Source: Cyclobacteriaceae bacterium (GTDB lineage: Bacteria; Bacteroidota; Bacteroidia; Cytophagales; Cyclobacteriaceae). From it: 7,307 nucleotides of DNA. The first letter of the stretch is position 1. The number at the start of each line of letters is the position of its first letter. Location: contig VFKK01000167.1 of assembly GCA_009885605.1 (NCBI GenBank), positions 1 to 7,307 of the forward strand. The letters are read 5' to 3'. This document shows, piece by piece, positions 1-6,800 of this stretch. The translations under genes and the position numbers were made by a program. Under the pieces are notes generated by a model, which saw nothing but the letters and a program-made list of their open reading frames with translations, had not been told where the DNA came from and did no database searches.

Positions 1-2343
1 AATCAATTCATCCCCAGGCAAGATCGGCATCGGATCCAAATCCGCCGGACTGTTTCTGAGAATTCGATTTACACGGTAGGGATTTTCCTCATCAAAGACA
101 ATTCCCGCTGTCATAGTTTTACCACCAAAATATAGTTTCTCTTCATCACCTGTAGAGCTGAATCCGAAATGGGAGGTGTTTAATTCTCCCAGCATGTCAT
201 TGAAAATAACACGAAGATCATCCCGGCTGCTTGCATAGGGAAGGTATTTTGCATATTGATCGCGAAGGTCCTCCCAGTTTTCCCCGTGAAAATCTCCATC
301 GTAGAAGTTCTGCTCCATTCCTGCCCAAGCCTCGTAATACATCTGCCCGAACTCATCTTTCAGGTTTTTGGTAAATCCCTGCGAAATTTTGATCTCCTCT
401 ACCTTATTGGTACCTGCATCCAGCGAATGGATTTTTCCTCCGGCTAAGAGAAATAGTTTATCCTTCACTTCTACAATTTCGAAATTGGAAATCTGGAGAT
501 CGCTCACTTTTTCAGTCTTTGGACTTTCGAGATCTTCCATAGTGACTTTCCAAAGATTTGGATTTCCTTCGCTGTGATCTGAAGAGAAAAATATCATCGT
601 TTTCTTATCCTTTTGGATCACATAAGGATTGTCTTGCTGACCAAAACCTGGTCCGATTCGCTCAATTCGTTTCATCAAATCCCCCGGGGCAATTTTCACC
701 TGAGGCTTTGTCTTGGTGGTATCCTTCTTCTCAAAAAGAGCCTCCACCTTATCCGATTCAAATACTTCCGAGAATTTATCAAGTTTCATCCGGTACAAGT
801 GCGCTGACTCTGTGCCATAAGGATAGCTGGCTTTAGTCCGATCGCTTGAGAAATACAGGTATTTTCCATCCGGTGACCAGAATGGATTCGTCTCAGTCAC
901 CAGCGTCTCAGTCAGGTTCAAGGTTTTCTTGGAGGGACGATGGTAGACAAAAATCTCCCGCTCAAAATTCCTGATCGGAGTGTAAACGATGTATTGATCG
1001 TCCGGAGAGAAATAAGGATTTGGCGTATAAAAGCCCCAAAGCTCATCTTCAACGACTGTCTCGCTTGTCAGAGTTTTAAGATCAATCAGTCGGATTTGAT
1101 TTTTCCCACCTAAATAGACACCCAGGCTTCGGTCTTTATTGAGAGTCAATCCGCGATTTTTGTGTTTGTCCTGTGTCAGTTGTATTTCTGCTTTTGGATC
1201 CTGGGCGGAGACGGTAAACCAATTATGATACCCTCCAACTGTTCGGGAAAACAGCAAGGTTTTGTTATCCGCCAGCCATTTCACTTCCTCCACAGCTTCA
1301 GTTGGCAGCGTTGGGATTTGCTTCACAAACTTGCCTTTGGCATCTGAGATAAAAAGTACTCCTCTGGAAACAAAGGCAATCTTTTCACCGTCAGGGGAAA
1401 CATCAAAGCTGTTGAGTTTACCGCTGATATTAAAATTGATCTCCTGTCCCAGAGTCTGATTCTTAAAAATCCGGATGTCAGGCTGGGTTGTTTTTCCGGT
1501 TGCCACGTCAAAAACATAAACTTGATAATCTTTGCGGAAAACAACTTTTTCTCCATTAGCGCTCACTTTCGGCCACATTATCGAAGTGGTGAAATCTGTC
1601 AGCGGAGTTTTAGTATTACCCTTGAAAGTATAAAGGTTGTATTCCCCATTTGCCTCATCTGATTTGAAGTAAATATTTCCGTTTTGATCGATCGTCGCAC
1701 CAAAATCTTTCCCTTCAAAGTCAGTGTACTGAATGAATTTACCTGAGACAGGCTCATATGATTGGATATCAGGATTGTATTCGCCCGTGTATCTTTTGCG
1801 ATGAGCGAAATTTTTACTTTCCCAGGTATCATTGAAAAATATCTCCCCGGTTTTCGGATGAACTACTGCATGGTGAACTGTATTGAAATAGTGAGGGAAT
1901 AGGCGCTTTGGAGTTCCTCCGTTTACGTGGACCACATAATTGGAAAATCTATTGAATCGATCAGATGTGAAGTAAATCTGATCACTTGTCCAGCTCCAGG
2001 AATCAACTTCATCATTGGCCTCATGAAAAGTCAGTCGCTGTATTTCACCTCCTTTCAATGGCATCAGGAAGACATCTTTATTCCCAAACTGCTCTCCGGA
2101 AAAAGCCAGCCAATTCCCATCGGGAGAGACAGAAGGCTTGCTTTCGATTCCTTTCATACCTGTGAGTCGAAAAGCCTGTCCTCCGGCTGTTGCTACTTTC
2201 CAAAGATCTCCTTCAAAGCTGAAAATAATATCTTTTGCGTCTGGTGTCAGGGTCGGGTCCTGAACGAAATATGGATTGGTTGATTGAGCTTTTGCAGAAA
2301 AACCACAAAGTGCCAGCAGGATAATTGAGATGATTTTTTTCAT
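1..2343 (-). CDS. Secreted Tricorn-like S41 family protease, C-terminus cut by window edge
   Basis: The frame is open for 781 codons from ATG at 2341-2343 to the left edge. A signal peptide (MKK, hydrophobic stretch, SAKA then Q at residue 20) predicts export to the periplasm. Residues about 25-640 form a beta-propeller region with TolB/PD40-type SPDG motifs at 73-76, 316-319 and 490-493, and SPDD at 446-449. Residues about 666-725 match the Tricorn core start (W..M..NFYD..FHG.NW, then LGELNTSH). His725 aligns with the catalytic histidine of Tricorn proteases. A PDZ domain begins near 742 (NSPAD, PGDELI) and is cut. The S41 domain with the nucleophilic serine would lie beyond the window, so activity cannot be judged. 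Family members degrade peptides, with the propeller thought to gate substrate entry. The full protein should be about 1050-1100 residues. The family call is firm; the substrate is unknown. Confidence 0.93.
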   Translation of the reverse strand, partial: MKKIISIILLALCGFSAKAQSTNPYFVQDPTLTPDAKDIIFSFEGDLWKVATAGGQAFRLTGMKGIESKPSVSPDGNWLAFSGEQFGNKDVFLMPLKGGEIQRLTFHEANDEVDSWSWTSDQIYFTSDRFNRFSNYVVHVNGGTPKRLFPHYFNTVHHAVVHPKTGEIFFNDTWESKNFAHRKRYTGEYNPDIQSYEPVSGKFIQYTDFEGKDFGATIDQNGNIYFKSDEANGEYNLYTFKGNTKTPLTDFTTSIMWPKVSANGEKVVFRKDYQVYVFDVATGKTTQPDIRIFKNQTLGQEINFNISGKLNSFDVSPDGEKIAFVSRGVLFISDAKGKFVKQIPTLPTEAVEEVKWLADNKTLLFSRTVGGYHNWFTVSAQDPKAEIQLTQDKHKNRGLTLNKDRSLGVYLGGKNQIRLIDLKTLTSETVVEDELWGFYTPNPYFSPDDQYIVYTPIRNFEREIFVYHRPSKKTLNLTETLVTETNPFWSPDGKYLYFSSDRTKASYPYGTESAHLYRMKLDKFSEVFESDKVEALFEKKDTTKTKPQVKIAPGDLMKRIERIGPGFGQQDNPYVIQKDKKTMIFFSSDHSEGNPNLWKVTMEDLESPKTEKVSDLQISNFEIVEVKDKLFLLAGGKIHSLDAGTNKVEEIKISQGFTKNLKDEFGQMYYEAWAGMEQNFYDGDFHGENWEDLRDQYAKYLPYASSRDDLRVIFNDMLGELNTSHFGFSSTGDEEKLYFGGKTMTAGIVFDEENPYRVNRILRNSPADLDPMPILPGDELI

Positions 2344-2365
2344 GAAAAAGCAGGATTAAATATTT

Positions 2366-2393
2366 CAAAAGAAAAGTAACCCATAAATCCCAA
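2366..2393 (-). promoter_or_regulatory. Candidate Bacteroidota-type promoter for the S41 protease gene
   Basis: On the minus strand, TTG (2391-2393) is followed after 17 bases by TTCTTTTG (2366-2373). The latter matches the Bacteroidota -7 consensus TAnnTTTG except at one position. Transcription would begin near 2360 and give a leader of under 20 bases. Such matches arise easily by chance in A/T-rich DNA, so this is tentative. The terminator upstream of it does imply that the gene needs its own promoter. Confidence 0.3.
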
Positions 2394-2450
2394 TAAAGAA
2401 ATCTGAATTATATGAGACTTGGTTGAGCTGATTTTCCAATCGAAAAGAAC

Positions 2451-2487
2451 AAAAAAAAGCCCTCTGGTTTGAAAATCAGAGGGCTTT
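2451..2487 (-). terminator. Intrinsic terminator of the fasciclin gene
   Basis: An 11-bp perfect stem pairs 2456-2466 (AAAGCCCTCTG) with 2477-2487 (CAGAGGGCTTT). It may extend inward by a G-T and two A-T pairs around a short loop. On the minus strand it is followed by eight T (2451-2458 as A on the plus strand). It starts about 20 bases past the fasciclin stop codon and precedes the S41 protease gene, so it should separate the two transcripts. Confidence 0.9.
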
Positions 2488-2506
2488 AGGTTTTTTCAGA
2501 CTCGGA

Positions 2507-3007
2507 TTACATTGGAGGCAAAATCACCGTGTCGATCACGTGAACTACTCCGTTGCTTGCTTCGATGTCAGCGGCTGTAACGGTCGCGTTGTTGATCATT
2601 GCCTTTCCATCCTTCAAAGTAACAGTGATGTTTTTTCCTTGCACTGTTGCAGCAGTTTGGCCATTTTTCAAGTCTTTAGACATGATTTTACCAGGTACTA
2701 CGTGGTAAGTCAAAACTGCTACCAACTGAGCCTTATTTTCTGGCTTCAGCAAATTCTCAACTGTTCCGGCAGGCAATTTTGCAAAAGCCTCGTTGGTTGG
2801 AGCGAATACTGTAAATGGTCCATCACCTTTCAATACTCCAACTAAGTCGCCTGCTTTAACTGCAGCAACAAGTGTTGACAAGAAATCTGTGGCTACTGCC
2901 AGATCCACGATGTCTGCCTCAACTTCGTGTACATTCGGTGTTTTGGTAGTAAATGAAGACGCGAATATCATCAGCGCCACCATTACAATGCTTCCTAATT
3001 TTTTCAT
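2507..3007 (-). CDS. Secreted single-domain fasciclin (FAS1) protein
   Basis: This 166-residue protein has an N-terminal export signal (MKK, then a hydrophobic run to about residue 18) without a lipobox cysteine. It should therefore be periplasmic or released. The rest is one FAS1 domain: DFLSTLVAAV (41-50), the H1 motif FTVFAPTNEAF (65-75), the YH pair (101-102) and the H2 motif NGVVHVIDTVILP (152-164). FAS1 domains serve adhesion or matrix binding in many secreted proteins. The specific role here is unknown. The protein ends just after H2, as is usual for small bacterial members. The gene stands alone, with its own terminator downstream and a divergent rlmH upstream, so the 3008-3196 gap should hold promoters for both. 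I found no clean match to the Bacteroidota consensus there. Confidence 0.95.
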   Translation of the reverse strand: MKKLGSIVMVALMIFASSFTTKTPNVHEVEADIVDLAVATDFLSTLVAAVKAGDLVGVLKGDGPFTVFAPTNEAFAKLPAGTVENLLKPENKAQLVAVLTYHVVPGKIMSKDLKNGQTAATVQGKNITVTLKDGKAMINNATVTAADIEASNGVVHVIDTVILPPM

Positions 3008-3196
3008 GCTAGTAAATAGTTTTGGTCAATGCTTAGAGAACAGACCCGCTAATGCTTTGTTTATGAGCAAATTGTTAATAAATACTAAAAGGAAAAATAG
3101 ATTGAGAAACGGCAAGATGCCCTTTTAGACGGGTAAAAAAAAGTACCTGAGGCCTTAGATTTTTACTCGATCAGATAAAATCCGCATCTTTATCGC

Positions 3197-3670
3197 ATGC
3201 AAATTCGACTAATCGCGATCGGAAAAACAGACAATCCGTCCGTTCAAAAACTAACTGAAGAATATATTCAGCGTCTTGGTCATTACATCCGCTTTGAGTT
3301 TGAGATTATTCCGGATCTTAAAAACACGAAATCTCTTGGTATTTCTGCTCAAAAAGAAAAAGAAGGTGAATTGATTCTTAAAAAACTTCAAGCCTCCGAC
3401 GATCTGATTTTACTCGATGAAAGAGGTAAGACCTTCAGTTCTATGGAGTTTTCTGACTTTCTCCAAAAAAAGATGAACTCGGGTTTGAAACAGCTGATTT
3501 TCGTGATTGGAGGCCCTTACGGGTTCTCTGAGGCAGTTTATGACCGGGCAAATGGGAAAATATCTCTATCTAAAATGACTTTTTCTCACCAAATGATCCG
3601 ACCTTTTTTCGCAGAACAATTGTACAGAGCATTTACTATCCAGAGCAATGAACCCTACCATCATGAATAG
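3197..3670 (+). CDS. rlmH: 23S rRNA (pseudouridine1915-N3)-methyltransferase RlmH
   Basis: The 157-residue protein has the usual length of RlmH (YbeA), a small SPOUT-fold enzyme. RlmH uses S-adenosylmethionine to methylate N3 of pseudouridine 1915 in helix 69 of 23S rRNA, acting on the assembled 70S ribosome. Diagnostic motifs are LDERG (73-77), the SAM-binding loop FVIGGPYG (102-109), SLSKMTFSHQMIR (123-135), EQLYRAFTI (140-148) and the C-terminal NEPYHH (151-156). All key parts are present, so the enzyme should be active. No Shine-Dalgarno sequence is seen before the ATG. The sequence ATCTTTATC, close to a weak -7-like box, lies just before it, which would suit a very short leader, but this is speculative. 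The gene is divergent from the fasciclin gene and is followed after 98 bases by a co-oriented secreted protein gene. Confidence 0.97.
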   Translation: MQIRLIAIGKTDNPSVQKLTEEYIQRLGHYIRFEFEIIPDLKNTKSLGISAQKEKEGELILKKLQASDDLILLDERGKTFSSMEFSDFLQKKMNSGLKQLIFVIGGPYGFSEAVYDRANGKISLSKMTFSHQMIRPFFAEQLYRAFTIQSNEPYHHE

Positions 3671-3768
3671 TCAACATTATTCCCATGTTAAGTTTTTGGC
3701 TAAATATTTGCTCAATGTTATCAAATTGTTAATTTTATCACATCTGATTAACACACAGTTCATGCGCA

Positions 3769-4593
3769 ATGAAAAACTTACTCTTCATACTGCTCCTTCT
3801 GGCAGGTCTTGGCTCGGCCAAGGCTCAGGAAATGCTGGTGTCTGGGGAGAGCTTACAGTTTGAATCAGAAGCAGAGAGATTTTTTTGGAACGAAGGCAAG
3901 AACCAGCCTCTTTCCCTATTCCGGGCAGTAAGTGCCGAAGAAGTAAATGAAGGAAGCCCATGGCTTAACTTGGTAGAGGACCTGGATCAAAAAAGAGCTA
4001 AGGAATCAAAAGATCTCAATTTCCTGAGACAGATTTTTCAAAAAACCCACCAGTCCCTTCTCAAAAAATACGAGCAGCATTCTACTTTCAATGATATACT
4101 GGAATCAGGCAAATACGACTGCGTAAGTGCATCTGCAGCTTTGGGTATGCTTCTGGACCGATATGGATACAAATTCGACATTGTAGAAACCGACTACCAT
4201 GTATTCATCGTGGTGGAGGTAGATAAAAAAAATATCATCCTTGAAAGCACACTACCCGTTGGGGGAATGATAACTGCACCATCCGAAGTGGAAACATATT
4301 TGGAGGCTTACAAGCAAATAGAATTTGCTCAATTGGAGTCCTTAAATAAGCGAATCGGGTCCCCTTCAATCGATCTTTCAAATAACGCGATTTTCAGAAA
4401 GGTGAGCCTTAATCAACTTGCCGGACTCCTTTATTACAATGATGCCATCCTTCTTTTCAACAATCAGAAATATCAGGAAGCTTCAAATCAACTTTCCAAG
4501 GCTTTGGCACTTTATCCTTCTGAGCGAATTGAAGGTCTGAAAGATCTGACGAAAGAAATGTCCTACAAAACTGTCGGTCACCAAATCCGATAA
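3769..4593 (+). CDS. Secreted transglutaminase-like protein with TPR-like C-terminus
   Basis: The 274-residue protein starts with a signal peptide (hydrophobic residues 4-15, SAKA then Q at 20), so it acts in the periplasm or outside. The central part resembles transglutaminase-like Cys-His-acid folds. The candidate triad is Cys118 in KYDCVSAS, His144 in DYHVFIVV and Glu159 in IILESTLPVGG, with order and spacing typical of the SirB1/transglutaminase-core group. Residues about 222-260 (YYNDAILLFNNQKYQEASN, then LSKALALYP) look like one TPR helix pair. Such proteins may be cysteine proteases or amidases, or non-enzymatic scaffolds; the substrate cannot be read from sequence. The ATG was chosen because it places the signal peptide exactly at the N-terminus. 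The gene may be cotranscribed with rlmH, with which it has no evident functional link. Its TAA runs straight into the A-tract of the downstream hairpin. Confidence 0.85.
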   Translation: MKNLLFILLLLAGLGSAKAQEMLVSGESLQFESEAERFFWNEGKNQPLSLFRAVSAEEVNEGSPWLNLVEDLDQKRAKESKDLNFLRQIFQKTHQSLLKKYEQHSTFNDILESGKYDCVSASAALGMLLDRYGYKFDIVETDYHVFIVVEVDKKNIILESTLPVGGMITAPSEVETYLEAYKQIEFAQLESLNKRIGSPSIDLSNNAIFRKVSLNQLAGLLYYNDAILLFNNQKYQEASNQLSKALALYPSERIEGLKDLTKEMSYKTVGHQIR

Positions 4594-4625
4594 AAAAAAA
4601 AGACCTCCCGGTTTCGAGAGGTCTT
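4592..4625 (-). terminator. Hairpin terminator between convergent genes
   Basis: AAGACCTC (4600-4607) pairs with GAGGTCTT (4618-4625). A further two C-G pairs around a GTTT loop are possible after one mismatch. On the minus strand the stem is followed by a run of T (A at 4592-4600 on the plus strand), so the canonical direction ends the slyD-lipoprotein transcript, about 95 bases past the lipoprotein stop. On the plus strand only CTTCGCATTC follows the stem, so termination of the transglutaminase-like gene here is plausible but weaker. Confidence 0.82.
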
Positions 4626-4719
4626 CGCATTCATTTCGGTTCAATCACCCCAATCTTCCGAAACTTGGCGCTTTCAAAAAATATATTCTTTTTCTATTGT
4701 TTCTAAAACGGAAAAATGG

Positions 4720-5217
4720 TCAGCGGAGATTCACTTTGAATTTTCCATTGGTTATAGTTTTTGTCGCCGAGGTATCACTTAATTTCGCCGTAAATCCGAA
4801 AGTTCCTTCGATTACCCCGTCTTCCTCTTTAAATACAACTATGCTGCCAGAAGTACCTTGGAACAAAGTAGAATATTGATCTCCCGCTGTTGGCCCATTT
4901 ATCCACGTGGCTAAATTCTCACTTGTTGCCACTCCCAATTCATAAGTGCCTGGCCCATCGTAAGAAGTGATTCTAAGCAAGATGCCTTTCCCTACATTAT
5001 CAGTTCCTTGAATACTAAGGATTATGGCTGTACCAGTTACAAGCTTGGTACCGAAAACCGTGTCGAAATCTTTAGAAGAAGTAAAGGTGCCAACACCCGA
5101 AACTGAGGCTGATATTTCTTCTTTGCCAGATGGAATCTCGTCGCCTGAGCAAGCAATAAAGGCAATAAAAATTCCGGTTAGGGCCGCTTTTCCCAGGGTA
5201 GCAACAATTGTTTTCAT
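4720..5217 (-). CDS. DUF6252-like lipoprotein of unknown function
   Basis: The 165-residue protein has a basic N-terminus, a hydrophobic segment (12-22) and a lipobox-like FIAC with Cys23, followed by SGDE. It should be lipid-anchored in the envelope. The mature part is rich in beta strands: ISASVSGVGTF near 35-45, an ILSIQGTD strand, GPGTYEL, then ITNGKFKVNL at the end. This layout, with a GTFGFTAKL strand before the terminal ITNGKF motif, resembles the Bacteroidota DUF6252 family. The family match is from memory and has no assigned function. The ATG at 5215-5217 is in frame with the lipobox; another ATG four bases upstream is out of frame. The gene follows slyD by 93 bases without a visible terminator between them, so cotranscription is possible. 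The hairpin at 4592-4625 would end the transcript. Confidence 0.82.
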   Translation of the reverse strand: MKTIVATLGKAALTGIFIAFIACSGDEIPSGKEEISASVSGVGTFTSSKDFDTVFGTKLVTGTAIILSIQGTDNVGKGILLRITSYDGPGTYELGVATSENLATWINGPTAGDQYSTLFQGTSGSIVVFKEEDGVIEGTFGFTAKLSDTSATKTITNGKFKVNLR

Positions 5218-5310
5218 GCATGTTTGATTTTAGAATTCCATAAAATATCCCTCAAAAAGCTTAGCCGATTTAGGGGACTTTCCTGAAAAGTATTTACGGT
5301 ATTTCAGCAA

Positions 5311-5823
5311 TTAATGTTGATGTCCATCCGGTCCATGGACATGTCCGTGCTCGATCTCTACCGGTTCAGCATCCCGGATTGAGACTATTTTCCCCTCAAA
5401 GTATAAATCATACCCCGATAAAGGTGAGTTAAAATCCATATGAACGCCGCGATAATCTACTTTGGTAATTTCTCCCCGCATTTGATTCCCTTTATCGTCC
5501 TGCATTGGAATGACTTGACCTACTCTTAGCAAATCCTTATTTTTTTTTCCGTCTTCCTTAAAATTGGATTTGGGTATAATTACTTTTTTTGACTCATCGT
5601 AATCACCGTAGGCATTTTCGAAGTCCAGAAAAACTGAAAATTCCTCCCCCGCTGACTTCCCTTTCATCGCATCCTCCAGTCCGGGAAGGACTCCCCCAAA
5701 ACCAAACAGAAAAACAAAAGGATATTTTTCGGTCACTTCTTCAAATGGAACAGGTCCCGTCTCACCATTATCTACTTTGAGGGAATAGGTAACCGTCACA
5801 ACTTTATTTTTTTCTACAATCAT
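5311..5823 (-). CDS. slyD: SlyD-like FKBP-type peptidyl-prolyl cis-trans isomerase
   Basis: This 170-residue cytoplasmic protein has the SlyD architecture. The first FKBP half (1-76) contains GFGGVLPGLEDAMKG (41-55) and AYGDYDE (71-77). The insert-in-flap chaperone domain spans about 80-130, with VGQVIPMQDDKGNQ inside. The FKBP fold closes with FNSPLSGYDLYFEGKIVSIRDAE (131-153). The tail HGHVHGPDGHQH (159-170) carries five histidines and resembles the nickel-binding tail of E. coli SlyD, though it is shorter. The protein likely isomerises prolyl bonds during folding and may handle metal ions. The family's usual NHPLAG motif appears here as NSPLSG (132-137), replacing His by Ser. The start at 5821-5823 aligns with the family N-terminus (VVTVTYSLKV). 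The A/G-rich AAAAG upstream is at best a weak ribosome binding site. A divergent glycosyltransferase pseudogene lies upstream. Confidence 0.93.
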   Translation of the reverse strand: MIVEKNKVVTVTYSLKVDNGETGPVPFEEVTEKYPFVFLFGFGGVLPGLEDAMKGKSAGEEFSVFLDFENAYGDYDESKKVIIPKSNFKEDGKKNKDLLRVGQVIPMQDDKGNQMRGEITKVDYRGVHMDFNSPLSGYDLYFEGKIVSIRDAEPVEIEHGHVHGPDGHQH

Positions 5824-5963
5824 CTTTTAACTGTGTTTTTGTTACAATTTCTGGTTTTATTTTTTGAAATCCTCTCAGGACGTAATAAAACGCAAATCCG
5901 ATTATGCTCATTTTTACAATAAATTGGTAAGATATAATTAGCATTACTGAACCACTATTTAAA

Positions 5964-6800
5964 ATGTCAGATTATCCCAAGGTCATTGGTTTGGTGACCA
6001 CTTACAAATCGGAGGCTTTGATAATCGCCACTTTAGAGACTTTAGCAGCTCAGGATTAACCAAACCTGGAAGTGATTATTTGCGATGATTGCTCCCCCGA
6101 TAATACATTTAAGATTTGCTGTGATTTCGCGACGAACCATCCCAACTTCAAGGTTATTAGAAATGAAACAAACCTTGGCTGGTTTGCAAATAGCGAAAAG
6201 CTTTGGAGAATCGCCGTAGATCAATCGGATTATTGTTTCCTAAACCCACATGATGACCATTTATTACCAGGTTTTGTAAGTGAGCAAGCGGAGATTTTGA
6301 GCCATAACCCAAATACTGTTTTGTGCATTCCAGGAATGGATAATCGCTCCAAGGACGGCACCGGATATACCAGTACTAATTTCAATCCAACAAATAAACC
6401 TAATCCGGTGGATCGAGTCATGTCACTCCTCGACCGAAGAGGATGCCTGTCGTGGGCCTCCTACCACGGACTTTTTAGAAGCTCTGCAGTAAAGCAGATT
6501 ATTCCGGTAAAAAAATTAATGTTTGGGGAGAAAGAATTTTTTGCTGACATGCTATGGCTATTAAAAATTGCTTTTTTAGGAGAGTTCGTCCATTCCAAAA
6601 ATATAGTGTTCCTCAAGAACTATGACTCCAAATCCCTGAGTGCGTCCTGGAGCAACGGAATATTGAACAGAACCGCACTTTGGATTGCAATTTTGGATTG
6701 TGTTCAACATTCTCCTCTCTCCAGTCATGAAAAGGGAAGAATACGAAAAAGTATTTTGGGTCTCTTTATTGTAAAGATTGCCCAAAGAATGAAAGCTTAA
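5964..6800 (+). pseudogene. Family 2 glycosyltransferase broken by an in-frame stop at codon 32
   Basis: Translation from ATG at 5964-5966 reads MSDYPKVIGLVTTYKSEALI, then LAAQD, then TAA (6057-6059), then PNLEVIICDDCSPDNTF in the same frame. The frame then runs on to TAA at 6798-6800, a total of 278 codons including the stop. The sequence on both sides of the TAA belongs to one GT-A glycosyltransferase domain: first strand VIGLVTTY, QD-stop-PNLE where the family has Q(T/D)YPNLE, DDCSPDNT (41-48), NLGW, the HDDH metal/sugar-nucleotide motif near 96-99 and FFADMLWLLKIAFLGEF near 192-208. A single base change from TAC or TAT to TAA explains the break. Restart at GTG 6072 would lose the first strand and helix that bind the nucleotide, so a functional product is unlikely. 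Its role would have been sugar transfer in surface polysaccharide synthesis. A sequencing error remains possible. Confidence 0.88.
6797..6800. other. Interlocked stop codons of two convergent genes on TTAA
   Basis: The palindrome TTAA supplies TAA on the plus strand (6798-6800) for the glycosyltransferase frame. It also supplies TAA on the minus strand (6797-6799) for the Wzi-like frame. There is therefore no intergenic space for a terminator, and each transcript must run into the other gene's 3' end. Confidence 0.95.

Noticed and set aside
1..2283. Several short frames on both strands within the S41 protease gene (for example 558-836, 1927-2283, 1599-1832)
   Set aside because: The single 781-codon minus-strand frame encodes a consistent signal peptide, propeller motifs and Tricorn core, so these are shadows in other frames.
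3115..3160. A-run with CCC/GGG pairing between the fasciclin and rlmH genes
   Set aside because: Only three G-C pairs close the putative stem, and the site lies between divergent genes where a terminator is not expected.
3673..3689. Small inverted repeat AACAT/ATGTT followed by a T run just after rlmH
   Set aside because: The stem is only five pairs and A/T-rich, too weak to call as a terminator.
3648..3863. A 71-codon plus-strand frame overlapping the ends of rlmH and the transglutaminase-like gene
   Set aside because: It overlaps the signal peptide region of a clearly better gene in another frame and has no recognisable domain or start context.
5824..5963. Promoter-like boxes in the divergent gap, such as TATTTTTTG on the plus strand and GGATTTG on the minus strand
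   Set aside because: Each departs from TAnnTTTG by two positions or by spacing, which is not enough in A/T-rich DNA to call a promoter.
6072..6800. Treating the glycosyltransferase as a shorter intact gene starting at GTG 6072
   Set aside because: The upstream 31 codons encode the missing first strand and helix of the same fold in the same frame, so the shorter frame is the remnant of a broken gene.
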